DNA of 64,000 bases from positions 52,300 to 116,299 of the forward strand of contig CAZWMD010000010.1 in NCBI GenBank assembly GCA_964634815.1. Reading direction: 5' to 3'. The position numbers and the translations under genes are program-made. The notes below the pieces were generated by a model. The model saw only the letters and a list, made by a program, of their open reading frames with translations. It was not told the origin of the DNA and made no database searches. The stretch comes from JALZVT01 sp964634815. GTDB lineage: Bacteria > Pseudomonadota > Gammaproteobacteria > Pseudomonadales > Azotimanducaceae. Of the stretch, positions 53,001-60,848 are shown in pieces. The number at the start of each line of letters is the position of its first letter. Positions within the stretch are counted from its first letter, which is position 1.

Positions 53001-54113
53001 ACAGATCGAGGCGACCTGGAAAGCACCGACACGGTGGTTGTTAGCTTCTCTGATCAACCCAACCAGCCGCCCACGGTAAACGCCGGAGCAAGTGTTGAAG
53101 TTGTTGAAGCCTCTGCGGTCACGCTCGACGGATCAAACTCAAGCGATGCAGACGGGACCATCGAGTCCTTCCAGTGGACGCAAATCGACGGCCCACAGGT
53201 TGAGCTGCAACAGGCCGATCAGGCCCAGGCATCGTTCACGGCACCCGAAGTGCCTGTGACTGGCGCCACCTTAACCTTCCAGCTTGAAGTCACCGATGAT
53301 GAGGATTCATCAGCAACAGCTGTTGTGAATATTTTCGTTCGAGACACCACCGGTGTTATGGCCCCGGTTGCTGCTGTGTTGCCTTCCAGCCGCTCGGCAC
53401 TGGTGAACTCTGAAGTGGGAGCTTTTGCGACGATCATCAACCCGTCGGATATACCGCTCACATCGTGCACGATCTCGCCAACAACGGACGTTCCAATAGA
53501 CTTTTCGTTCTTCGAAACCGATCCGGCCGACAATGGAATTGTTGGGGAAGAGAATGCGCCAATCGATATCGCGGCAAACGGATTCCAAACCTTTGTAATG
53601 TTCTTTACGCCAACCGCAGCGTTTGAGCCCACAGATGTTGAGTTTGCTTTTGAGTGCAGTAATTCAGCCTCGACGCAAACACTCCAGGACGTGAATACCC
53701 TGCTTCTTTCTGCAGCAGATACTCAAACCGCAGACATTGTTGCGTTGGTCGCTTCAATCTCCCAGGACGGGGTTGCCCGAATACCAGGCCCAGACGGGGT
53801 ACAGGCATTTGGTGTTGCAATCGCCAATGTGGGTGCAGGAGCGGAGATTGTGGCCTCTACCGAGACCTCGATACCCGGCCTGAACATTACCCTGTCGATC
53901 TGTGAAACAGATCCAGACACCGGTGCCTGTCTGGCACCGCCGGCAACTGTAACCGAGGCAACCGTGTCTGCAGGTGACTTTGGGACCTACTCCGTGTTTG
54001 TTAGCGCAACGGGCGACGTGCCCTTTGATCCGGCGACAAATCGGATCAGGGTTCTGTTCAGCGAGAACGGAGTCATACGCGGATCGACAAGCATTGCAGT
54101 GACAACCAACTAG
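50094..54113 (+). CDS. Secreted multi-PKD-like-domain adhesin-type protein
   Basis: 1339 residues, starting at TTG 50094 with GAGGAA eight bases upstream (alternative start 50052). A signal peptide (LIRSTLLMILALTLSQNAMA) precedes 11 tandem PKD/Ig-like modules, each about 98 residues, starting NAGPDQTV-like and containing LDGSGSTDPD, FAWTQ, FTAP and LTVTDxGGL. Acidic DPD motifs may bind calcium. Modules 3 to 10 alternate between two subtypes. The final ~250 residues (APVAAVLPSSRS onward) form a separate domain with cysteine pairs. It is secreted, and adhesion or polymer binding is inferred; no cell-wall anchor, sortase motif or secretion partner is adjacent. Confidence 0.92.
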   Translation: MIRSTLLMILALTLSQNAMADAGPNQTVDEGALVTLSGSGSTPAFTNFSWSQITGPTVTLSSSVVASPTFTAPEVTTAGDTLSFLLTVDDGAGNSENGSVTITVANVNDPPVANAGPDQTVEEGAQVTLDGSGSSDPDPGDTFTFSWVQTGGAAASLSATDIASPTFTAPNVPAGGDTLTFQLTVEDEAGATNSNTVNITVTNTNQPPVADAGSPQTAAEGTTVTLNGSGSTDENTSTLSYSWIQLSGPPAFTSRTTVTPSFLAPQVGFDGPTEVTAQLTVTDEGGLTSTDTVVITITNTNIAPTADAGSDQTVSEDTLVNLDGTASSDPDTAIDDILTFAWTQTGGTSVTLTGENTATPSFQSPVVGAAGGSAAFTLTVTDRGGEQSSDSVTINFTDSNVSPTADAGPDQTVNEGVTVNLTGAASTDDAPTSELTYSWVQSGGPAVTLTGPDTVTPSFTAPQVGFDDPNAITLTLTVTDIAGLTGTDTVIVNVTNVNLAPTANAGAEQTVEEGGTVNLDGSGSTDPDIAQDDELSFAWTQTAGVAVTLIGDTTATPSFQAPDVPAGGGSATLTLTVTDRGALQDSATVVVNFTDSNVAPVANAGADQTIDEGATVSLNGAGSTDESAEPLQFAWTQSSGPVVTLSDPAIANPTFVAPDVGFDPPNTVVLLLTVTDEGGLTDTDTVTITANNLNAAPTANAGTDQTVGEQVLLTLDGSGSTDPDLSVDDALTFAWTQDSGDPVTLTGPDTANPTFTSPNAPAGGSSATFTLTVTDRGSLQSSDSVIINFTDGNTSPVADAGVDQTVDEATLVTLTGAGSTDEVVETLEYAWDQTSGTPVPLTGADTINPTFTAPDVGFDTNNTLVFILTVTDEEGLTGTDTVTLVVTNVNQPPVADAGGDQVVSENSPVTLDGSGSTDPDLAVDDVLTFAWTQTNGAAVTLTGADTATPSFQAPNVDDAGESATFTLTVTDRGDLESTDTVVVSFSDQPNQPPTVNAGASVEVVEASAVTLDGSNSSDADGTIESFQWTQIDGPQVELQQADQAQASFTAPEVPVTGATLTFQLEVTDDEDSSATAVVNIFVRDTTGVMAPVAAVLPSSRSALVNSEVGAFATIINPSDIPLTSCTISPTTDVPIDFSFFETDPADNGIVGEENAPIDIAANGFQTFVMFFTPTAAFEPTDVEFAFECSNSASTQTLQDVNTLLLSAADTQTADIVALVASISQDGVARIPGPDGVQAFGVAIANVGAGAEIVASTETSIPGLNITLSICETDPDTGACLAPPATVTEATVSAGDFGTYSVFVSATGDVPFDPATNRIRVLFSENGVIRGSTSIAVTTN
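50718..53072 (+). repeat. 588-bp higher-order repeat of two PKD modules, four copies
   Basis: The boundaries of modules 3, 5, 7, 9 and 11 lie at 50718, 51303, 51894, 52482 and 53073, giving units of 585, 591, 588 and 591 bp. Each unit is a pair: one module with a VGFDxP-like loop and TDEGGLTxTDTV end, and one with GGxSATFTLTVTDRGxLQSSDSV end. This shows that two-module blocks were duplicated, not single modules. Confidence 0.85.
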
Positions 54114-54139
54114 GCCATTGCTGCGGGGCTTAGCGAAGT

Positions 54140-54168
54140 GCAGCTTTCGATCTAACATCGAAAGCTGC
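54140..54168 (+). terminator. Intrinsic terminator after the PKD gene
   Basis: GCAGCTTTCGAT (54140-54151) and its exact complement (54157-54168) form a 12-bp stem with a 5-nt loop, followed by CTTTTAG. It starts 27 nt after the PKD gene stop. A second CTGCCTTTTTAGACT just downstream repeats the tail, suggesting a partial duplication. Confidence 0.75.
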
Positions 54169-54288
54169 CTTTTAGACTCGGCTGCCTTTTTAGACTAAAA
54201 GGATCGGACTGGTTTAGAAGAGGGTGTCAGAAGAGAGAAGGGAGTTAAAGGGGAGTAAAGAGGAGCGTCTTTAGTTAAACGCCAGGGG

Positions 54289-54579
54289 TTAGTGCTCGAA
54301 TAACAGCCCCAGGGCGAGGCCGCCCAGTAGCCCAACGGACGCGCCAATGATCACTTTAAGTATTGTGAAGTGAACAAAAAATGCGGCCGCAGCTCCGCCT
54401 AGAATACCTAAAATGCAAAACACGCCGTAGATTCGCTGAGAGCGGCGAATCTGCTGTTGGCGCTTATAGCGCTTGTTGCGGCGGGAGTTCGATGACCGGC
54501 TGCTCGATTGCTGCCGACGACGACCAGAGTGCGCCCAGTCTGATTCCGTGCTGATTTGCCGGAAGTTGTGTTCATTCAT
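54289..54579 (-). CDS. Small membrane protein with basic N-terminus
   Basis: 96 residues starting at ATG 54579 (MNEHNFRQISTESD); the open frame upstream is not typical. The first half is very basic and Ser/Arg-rich (GRRRQQSSSRSSNSRRNKRYKRQQQIRR region), then two hydrophobic helices follow (YGVFCILGILGGAAAAFFVHF and IIGASVGLLGGLALGLLF). The cytoplasmic basic tail could bind nucleic acid or phospholipid. I recognise no family. It converges with the PKD gene, with 175 nt and a terminator between. Confidence 0.7.
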   Translation of the reverse strand: MNEHNFRQISTESDWAHSGRRRQQSSSRSSNSRRNKRYKRQQQIRRSQRIYGVFCILGILGGAAAAFFVHFTILKVIIGASVGLLGGLALGLLFEH

Positions 54580-54844
54580 AGCTAATACTTCTTCGCCTGC
54601 CCGTGCGATACAAAAATGGAATATCAAACTCCACTGAAATCAGGGTGCCTACTATTAACCCTTTTACAGCTAATATTCAATTCATTGTACGGCAAGAGAA
54701 ACGTTAAGATGGTGTTCTCTGGAGTTATCTCTGGAGGTGAATGTAACGTAAACCCAGGTTAGCAGGCTTTACACCCGTAAAGCCCGCCGTACCAGGCGGT
54801 ACAGATGGAGACAGGCGGTTATCAAACACCTAGTTAAACTGCTC

Positions 54845-55210
54845 GTGGCCCTACCAGCCGTTTTGTTTTTGGTGATTGGTGTTCGCTGGCTGGTCGCGCC
54901 TGCGGGCGTCGCGCCTGAATTTGGACTTGCTCCAGCCCAGGGTCTTGGCCTGAGCACCCAGGTAGGCGATCTGGCGAGCTTTTTCCTTACGCTGGGTAGC
55001 TGCATGTTGATTGCCGTTATCAGCGAGCGTCGGGCCTGGTTTTATCCTCCCATGATGTTGCTGGGCATTGCCGCCCTTGGGCGAATCCTCGCCTGGTTAT
55101 TGCATGATGCCACGCTGGCTGTAAGCCAAATCGCGGTAGAAGTGTTGGTTGCGCTGCTGTTACTGCTAGGCTCTCGGCGTATTCCACCTGCTATAGCTTC
55201 ACCGTCTTAG
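54845..55210 (+). CDS. DUF4345-like membrane protein
   Basis: 121-residue polytopic membrane protein. GTG 54845 is the first usable start; the frame is open some distance upstream without an ATG, so the true start is uncertain. Three to four helices and the pattern GVRWLVAPAGVAPEFGL, FFLTLGSCMLIAVIS and GIAALGRILAWLLHD match small DUF4345-type proteins. It is followed without spacing by the sulfatase gene (TAG then GTG), indicating an operon. Confidence 0.75.
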   Translation: MALPAVLFLVIGVRWLVAPAGVAPEFGLAPAQGLGLSTQVGDLASFFLTLGSCMLIAVISERRAWFYPPMMLLGIAALGRILAWLLHDATLAVSQIAVEVLVALLLLLGSRRIPPAIASPS

Positions 55211-57028
55211 GTGAACCGTTCACCTGGGAAAACCCTGTGGCGACACGGGTATCTTCATTGCCTGGTTTACTTTCTTGGGAGCCTGCCGATAGTCGCCCAA
55301 GGGCTCACCGATACGGAGCAAAGCGCTGTTCGCGGGTCGGCTCCAAATATTGTATTTATTCTCGCAGATGATTTGGGCTACACCGATATCGCTCCGTACG
55401 GCAGTGAAGTAAACACCCCCAGTTTGAGCGCGCTGGCCGATCAGGGCGTGCGCTTCACGAATTACCACACGGCCGCTAACTGTGCGCCCGCTCGAGCGAT
55501 GTTGCTCACGGGAGTAGACAGTCATCTGGCAGGGGTCCCCAATATCCCGGAAATGATTGCACCGGAGCAACGCCGGCATGCCAACTACCAGGGCGTGCTG
55601 GGCAGTAATGTCGTCACCGTTGCTTCCTTGCTTGAAGACGCGGGCTACCACACCTACATGGCGGGCAAATGGCATCTGGGTATGACGCCAGAAAAACGCC
55701 CAAGCCGACGCGGTTTTAAGCGCACAGTGGCGATGATGGATTCCGGGGCTGACAACTTCGAGCAGCGCCCTTACCTGCAAATCTATGACCAGGCCAACTG
55801 GTTTGCTGATGGCGAGCGCTTTGATCTGCCAGAAGATTTTTACTCCTCGCGGTTTTTGATCGACAAAATGATTGAGTTTATCGACAGCAATTTGCAAGAC
55901 GGCAAACCCTTCTTTAGCTACCTGCCGTTTATGGCCGTACATTCGCCAGTACAGGCGCCTGCGCAATATATTGACCGCTATATGGGGATGTACGATTCTG
56001 GCTGGGACGAGCTCCGTCAAAGGCGTATGGAGCAGGCCGCGGCTCTGGGCATCATCCCGCCCGATACACCCATGGCGCGGATGCAAACCACAGAAGACTG
56101 GGACGCACTGAATGCGCAACAGCAACGCTACCAGTCAAAACGCATGGCCGTGTATGCAGCAATGATCGAGGCGATGGATTTTCATATTGGCCGCCTGATC
56201 GAATACCTCAAGGCAAATAACCAATACAACAACACCGTTTTCATATTCACTTCCGACAACGGCGGCGAGGCTAGCGGTCCGTCGGACCCCAATGCATTTC
56301 CTGCGCGGCTAGGCCCAGAAAATCTGGGCTATAACCTGGACTACGACACTCTGGGTTTGAAAGGCAGCTTCAACACCATCGGTCCAAGCTTTGCCAGCGC
56401 TACCGTAAGCCCACTTTCATACTATAAATTTTACGCGGGGGAAGGGGGGGTGCGAGTCCCGTTGATAATCTCCGGCAAGTCAGCATTGCCTCAACACCTA
56501 AGCCCCGCACTTGCCTGGGCTACCGATATCACACCAACTATTTTGTCTCTGGCGGGCGTTGCGCAACCCAAAGAACGATACGCAGGCCGTCCTGTAGAAG
56601 CGATAAGCGGACGAGATCTAAGCCCGCTACTCACAGGCAAACAACAGCGGGTTTATGGCCCCGATGATGCGATCGGCTATGAACTCACCGACCACGGGGT
56701 GTTGTTTCAGGGTGACTACAAACTGGTAATTAACCAGCCACCGGTAGGGGATGGGCAATGGCATCTCTATAACATTGTTGATGATCCGGGAGAGACCAAA
56801 GATCTGGCCACAGACCAGCCCCTGCGCTTTGAGCAAATGCTCGCACGCTACGAGAGATATCGCCTGGAAAACAAGGTGATTGCGGTACCGCAGGGGTATA
56901 ACCAGATCAAACAATTGGTATCGAACGGCCTGCTTGGCTATCGAGATGGAGTGATCATCTTTTTACTCACGGCGCTTGTGTTACTGCCGTTCTTTGTGGC
57001 CTATCAGATGAAAAGAACAAGCCAGTAA
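55211..57028 (+). CDS. Sulfatase (arylsulfatase family), membrane-anchored at C-terminus
   Basis: 605 residues with an N-terminal signal (residues 12-30). The formylglycine site is CAPAR (Cys91), which must be converted by a sulfatase-modifying enzyme, followed by the calcium ligands APNIVFILADDLGYTD, the second motif AGKWHLGM and DFHIGRLIEYLK. A C-terminal TM helix (GVIIFLLTALVLLPFFVAY) is unusual and would keep it in the membrane. Substrates of marine bacteria include sulfated polysaccharides, but the sequence does not identify one. Start is GTG directly after the DUF4345-like stop. Confidence 0.93.
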   Translation: MNRSPGKTLWRHGYLHCLVYFLGSLPIVAQGLTDTEQSAVRGSAPNIVFILADDLGYTDIAPYGSEVNTPSLSALADQGVRFTNYHTAANCAPARAMLLTGVDSHLAGVPNIPEMIAPEQRRHANYQGVLGSNVVTVASLLEDAGYHTYMAGKWHLGMTPEKRPSRRGFKRTVAMMDSGADNFEQRPYLQIYDQANWFADGERFDLPEDFYSSRFLIDKMIEFIDSNLQDGKPFFSYLPFMAVHSPVQAPAQYIDRYMGMYDSGWDELRQRRMEQAAALGIIPPDTPMARMQTTEDWDALNAQQQRYQSKRMAVYAAMIEAMDFHIGRLIEYLKANNQYNNTVFIFTSDNGGEASGPSDPNAFPARLGPENLGYNLDYDTLGLKGSFNTIGPSFASATVSPLSYYKFYAGEGGVRVPLIISGKSALPQHLSPALAWATDITPTILSLAGVAQPKERYAGRPVEAISGRDLSPLLTGKQQRVYGPDDAIGYELTDHGVLFQGDYKLVINQPPVGDGQWHLYNIVDDPGETKDLATDQPLRFEQMLARYERYRLENKVIAVPQGYNQIKQLVSNGLLGYRDGVIIFLLTALVLLPFFVAYQMKRTSQ

Positions 57029-57046
57029 ATCTGCGCCGAGCGTGCC

Positions 57047-57112
57047 TCACAGGCGCTGATTAAACTCAATCATATTGCCACTGGGACCCAGCTCTGCACA
57101 GTGCAATGCCCG
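57047..57112 (-). pseudogene. Possible 22-residue remnant of a VOC (glyoxalase-like) C-terminus
   Basis: The 84-nt gap between the sulfatase and the DUF255 gene is read on the minus strand as 21 residues ending in a stop: RALHCAELGPSGNMIEFNQRL. The pattern PSGNxIEF followed by a short end is that of the last strand of VOC/glyoxalase-like domains. It is in frame with, and starts right after, the DUF255 stop codon, so it has no start of its own. It may be the decayed 3' end of a lost gene. The match is short and should be treated with caution. Confidence 0.4.
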
Positions 57113-59014
57113 CTATTGGCCCCCAGCCAGCACGGCTTTGCTTGAAACCTGCGCACTGGTCAGAGGGGTCGAGAGCGGTACCGCTTGCTGGTGAATTTTA
57201 CGCACCCGATCGGTAGCCGCTGCCACCTGATTGGGTTCAAACACCGGGGGCGAACAAACACTGGGGTTACACACATAAAGGGCGGCACGGTCGCGCTGCG
57301 GATAACGACCCGGGGCTTCAAAATGCAATAGTTTACGGGGTTCGTAGGTGGCAAGCCCTGCCTCAAAGAGCGCCTGCGCGGCGGGGTCATCCTCTGCGCC
57401 AACAATACTCATTTCCACATACTGGGCATTGAGGGTTTCCAACGCCACAACCAATTCTCCGGTGGCCCTGCCTTCGCGGCGGATAATCTGCGGAGTGGCT
57501 GAGGCTTGCAGCGTTCGCGTGGCAAGCGCAACCAAGGCATCATCCTTGGTATACACCCCCAGTTGGTAGAGCAGGTTGGCAGCCATGGCATTCTCTTCCA
57601 GCGGTTTGCGGGGCGGCACAATGGCCTGGGTTTCATCCGGTTCCGCGGCGTAGAAACCGCCTATACTGGTATCTTCGAGGTGATTGCGCATGGCACCTAC
57701 CAGGGTTTGACTCAGTGTCAGCCACTGGCCGTTACCTGTCACTCGGTATAAGTCCATGGTAGCCAGTCCAAAACCGGCCTGGGGTTGCAAGAAGGCACGG
57801 CTGATGTGGCGCGCGTCTATCGCCCGCATGCGGTTGTCTTGAACGCGCTGTGCATTGGCAACCTCCTGGCGCATAACCCCGCGTTTGGAAAGCCGGGAAG
57901 TCACCAGTGCCAAAGCCGCTCGTTCAGCGCGCTTTAGATAGCGGGGATCTTGACTTGCCTCATACATACGGCTGTAAGCCCGAATCATTAAGGCATTACG
58001 GTCAACATACACAGCGTGATCCACGGGTGGCACACCGTACTTACGTCGATCAGAATCATTCAGGGCAAAATAGTCTCGGGCAGATACCCCGGCAGTTAAC
58101 CCAGGCGCATCGTCTTCCTGGGCAGTGAAGAATGCGCCATCATCGGCCAACAGAAAATTCTTAACATAACGGTCAATGTCTGCCGCTCCCTGCAGATACT
58201 TTTCATCGCCCGTGACCTCATAGGCATTGGCAAACGCAAAGAGTGCTGCCGCCTGGTTTTGAATTCGCTTCTCCGGAATAACAATGCTCCAGTTGCGCAC
58301 GCCGGCAACAAAGATGCCACCCCATACCGGGTCGATGATGTTAAGAAAACCGTCTGCTGTTTTGATGCCTTTGGCAAATCCTTGTGGGTCTCGGCCCGTT
58401 AGCTCGCGCATAAACAGCCAGTGCACCTGTAACGCAACATCGGTGCTCTGTGCCCGGCTGCCAAAACCACCAACAGATGCGTTGTAACTGCGCCCCACCT
58501 GACGCTGGGCCTGGCTTAACATTTGGCTGATGGGCGTATCAGCCGGGCGGGGTGGGGCGCTATATGGGGCATTGCCGGCTTCTTTTAGCGTGCCGTCCTT
58601 GTGAGCGCTGATTAAACCCTCAAGGATCGCAATGTAGTTCTTTGGTGTCTTGTTGCCCGCAATCGCCATCACCTGGGTTGCATCAGGGGCAAGCATGATC
58701 AATGCAGGCCAGGCCCAGTCTGAATACCGCTCGCCCAAATCCGGCCGCGCGTCTGCATCGACCTTGATGCTGATAAAGTGTTCGTCCAACAAGGCCTGCA
58801 CCCTGGGGTCTGTGTAAGTGACCTCTTCCATGCGGCGGCAGGCGGTACACCCTTCCACGCCAACATCAATGTTGATCAGCTTGTTTTGTTTTTTCGCCTG
58901 CTCAAAGGCTTGCAGTGCCCAGGGGTTCCAGCTGATCTCCTTAGTGTCGTTTGAATCCGCCAGGAGAGGCGTGCTGAATAGGAGAGCGATGAGTATGGTG
59001 GTGAGTTTTGGCAT
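57113..59014 (-). CDS. DUF255/YyaL-like thioredoxin-domain protein, exported
   Basis: 633 residues starting at ATG 59014 (MPKLTTILIALLFSTPLLADSND); upstream sequence in frame is AT-rich and likely non-coding. After a signal peptide, a thioredoxin-like domain has GCTACRRME (Cys56, Cys59), which resembles an active CxxC. The C-terminal half is an (alpha/alpha) barrel-like region with FALNDSDRRKYGVPPVDHAVYVDRNALMIRAYSRMYEA and YAAEPDETQA segments, as in YyaL/SSP411 proteins. The family is usually cytosolic; the signal peptide places this one in the envelope. The function is not known. Confidence 0.87.
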   Translation of the reverse strand: MPKLTTILIALLFSTPLLADSNDTKEISWNPWALQAFEQAKKQNKLINIDVGVEGCTACRRMEEVTYTDPRVQALLDEHFISIKVDADARPDLGERYSDWAWPALIMLAPDATQVMAIAGNKTPKNYIAILEGLISAHKDGTLKEAGNAPYSAPPRPADTPISQMLSQAQRQVGRSYNASVGGFGSRAQSTDVALQVHWLFMRELTGRDPQGFAKGIKTADGFLNIIDPVWGGIFVAGVRNWSIVIPEKRIQNQAAALFAFANAYEVTGDEKYLQGAADIDRYVKNFLLADDGAFFTAQEDDAPGLTAGVSARDYFALNDSDRRKYGVPPVDHAVYVDRNALMIRAYSRMYEASQDPRYLKRAERAALALVTSRLSKRGVMRQEVANAQRVQDNRMRAIDARHISRAFLQPQAGFGLATMDLYRVTGNGQWLTLSQTLVGAMRNHLEDTSIGGFYAAEPDETQAIVPPRKPLEENAMAANLLYQLGVYTKDDALVALATRTLQASATPQIIRREGRATGELVVALETLNAQYVEMSIVGAEDDPAAQALFEAGLATYEPRKLLHFEAPGRYPQRDRAALYVCNPSVCSPPVFEPNQVAAATDRVRKIHQQAVPLSTPLTSAQVSSKAVLAGGQ

Positions 59015-59295
59015 TTGGATGTTCAGTGTATGCAACGGATTATTGGTATCAGAGTTGATTTTAGAGCTAACCGCTTTCGTAAAATAGTTAGTTAAACCAT
59101 TGTTTTTAATCAATTTAATATCACTAATTTTGAATGCTTCACCATCACAAGTGTCGATGCGATCCTAACTCTGTAATCGACTCTAACACGCGAGTAGCCC
59201 AGGTGATGAGTCACCCGTAAGGGGGGGCAAAGGGGGGATTGATACCGTTTGACCAGACCGTTACCTTCTTGAAGAGGTTGCTTCAGCCACCAAAC

Positions 59296-59505
59296 AACTA
59301 TGCACAGGGATTAGTCATGACCAGATTGACGCAAAGGAATCGAAACTCGTNNNNNNNNNNNNNNNNNNNNNNNNNNNNNNNNNNNNNNNNNNNNNNNNNN
59401 NNNNNNNNNNNNNNNNNNNNNNNNNNNNNNNNNNNNNNNNNNNNNNNNNNAACTATGCACAGGGATTAGTCATGACCAGATTGACGCAAAGGAATCGAAA
59501 CTCGT
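59296..59505. other. Assembly gap of Ns with identical flanks; upstream region
   Basis: Bases 59351-59450 are Ns. The 55 nt before the gap (59296-59350) are identical to the 55 nt after it (59451-59505), including the ATG of the tail-collar gene and its first codons. The simplest explanation is that two contigs overlapped and were scaffolded with a filler gap, so no sequence is missing and one copy is artificial. The 300 nt from 59015 to the gap hold no recognisable gene. Confidence 0.85.
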
Positions 59506-60182
59506 TTAGATCACTAACACAAAACTGGAGTAGTACCTTATGTATTGGCCTGTTTTTGGTTTTTGGTGTTGCCTGCCAGTCGGCCCCAACCCCACCTGTC
59601 GACAATGTTGTTGTGAGTGATGATGCGCTCGCTCAGGCGGTCGTTGTGGCGGATGTGTTGCCCATAGGTACAGTAATGGCTTATGGGGGTGATGTGGTTC
59701 CATCTACGCGCGACGCTCTAGCGAGCAGAGGGTGGTTGGTTTGCGACGGTAGCGCCGTAGCTCGTAAAGATCTGCCTGATCTTTATCGGGTACTTGGGCA
59801 CATACATGGCGCTGGCGATGGCGTCGATACGTTCAATCTGCCGGACTATCGTGGCATGTTCTTGCGAGGCGTTGACGCTGGGAGAGGGACAGATTCGGAT
59901 GCTCGCAACCGGCTAGCCCCGGCACCCGGTGGACGTATTGGCGATGCAGTAGGCAGTGTTCAGCAAGACAGCGTCAGCTATCACCAACATGGCGAGTTTG
60001 GTGTAACAGATGTAGACAGCGCTCGAGCCGTTGTGGGGACGGTTGAGCCGCGGCCCGGAATGCGCGTGACCGACAAGGCTGCGGTAACAGCGGACCTGGA
60101 ACAACGAGAGACTCGACCAAAAAACGTTGCTGTTTACTACCTCATTTTTGCCGGCTACCAACTACGTACAAAGCTGCCATAA
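59472..60182 (+). CDS. Tail-collar-domain lipoprotein
   Basis: 236 residues starting at ATG 59472. The hydrophobic N-terminus ends in a lipobox VFGVACQ, so it should be lipid-anchored. The body is a phage tail collar (Collar, PF07484) type domain: IGTVMAYGGDVVPSTRDALASRGWLVCDGSAV, GHIHGAGDGVDTFNLPDYRGMFLRGVDAGRG, and a C-terminal NVAVYYLIFAGYQLR. Such proteins outside prophages are found in various bacteria and their roles are unclear; no other phage genes are nearby. A partial duplicate of its start appears before the N gap. Its 3' end overlaps the converging membrane gene by 28 nt. Confidence 0.88.
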   Translation: MTRLTQRNRNSFRSLTQNWSSTLCIGLFLVFGVACQSAPTPPVDNVVVSDDALAQAVVVADVLPIGTVMAYGGDVVPSTRDALASRGWLVCDGSAVARKDLPDLYRVLGHIHGAGDGVDTFNLPDYRGMFLRGVDAGRGTDSDARNRLAPAPGGRIGDAVGSVQQDSVSYHQHGEFGVTDVDSARAVVGTVEPRPGMRVTDKAAVTADLEQRETRPKNVAVYYLIFAGYQLRTKLP

Positions 60183-60739
60183 CTTAGGGTTTTCAACCAC
60201 AGTATGAGATTCGGTAAAAAGTAGGGTAGTCGTTCGAGAAATTGATTCGCTAACCTCAATGGCTGCTCCATGCGCGCACTAAAGATAGTCTGTGTCTCCA
60301 CAAAATGTCGCATCTCGTCACCAAAAAATCGAGGTAGAAAATCTGGAATGGCGTAGGCACCCATTGCAACCGGAATCAATCCAAAGATAAAGCGTATCGG
60401 TAGTGATCCATGCAAAATTCCGGGATAGGCCGCAATACCGGGCAGAATCTTTATGGGGATATTGGTTTTTGCAATAGAACGGCAGCGATTATGGTAGTAC
60501 CAGCCAATCAGCCCAGCAAGAATAAACACAGTCCAGCACAACAGGCCAGATAACTCCGTTTCCCAGGACGCTGAATCTGGCGAAGATGAGACAGATGAAG
60601 GCCCTGCAAGGGTATGCGTTAAACGCCAATAGACATTGGTCGCAGAGGCGATAACAGCAACAATAATCGCAAGATCAACCCTGACAAGACACGCTCGATA
60701 ACTGCGCAGGTGAAGATCCAGCAATTTCTCGTCCAGCAT
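60155..60739 (-). CDS. Membrane protein of unknown function
   Basis: 194 residues starting at ATG 60739 with AGGA four bases upstream (TTG 60754 is an alternative). Four hydrophobic helices are visible: LVRVDLAIIVAVIASATNVYW, GLLCWTVFILAGLIGWYY, FIFGLIPVAMGAYAIP and YFLPNLILWLKTL. A cytosolic or periplasmic loop with PGIAAYPGILHGSLPIR is proline-rich. No family is recognised. It lies downstream of the tad genes but is separated from tadD by about 100 nt, and overlaps the tail-collar gene at its 3' end. Confidence 0.65.
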   Translation of the reverse strand: MLDEKLLDLHLRSYRACLVRVDLAIIVAVIASATNVYWRLTHTLAGPSSVSSSPDSASWETELSGLLCWTVFILAGLIGWYYHNRCRSIAKTNIPIKILPGIAAYPGILHGSLPIRFIFGLIPVAMGAYAIPDFLPRFFGDEMRHFVETQTIFSARMEQPLRLANQFLERLPYFLPNLILWLKTLSYGSFVRSW

Positions 60740-60848
60740 GGCGTCCTGATGCAAAGTCTTATTGCTGGCAAATTCTATATGAGTTTTCGGGGGTTGTCCG
60801 AGCAGCCGAGACTATCAAGGCGCTTGCTGGAAAATAGGGAACTGAACC

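Noticed and set aside
50154..53346. Direct repeats considered as a CRISPR-like array
   Set aside because: The repeats are ~294 and ~588 nt, protein-coding, and without spacers.
55220..56125. 301-residue antisense ORF under the sulfatase
   Set aside because: The sense strand has clear sulfatase motifs over the same region, and the antisense product has no recognisable domain.
59239..59469. ORF running through the N block
   Set aside because: It translates Ns and starts before the duplicated flank, so it is an artefact of the gap.
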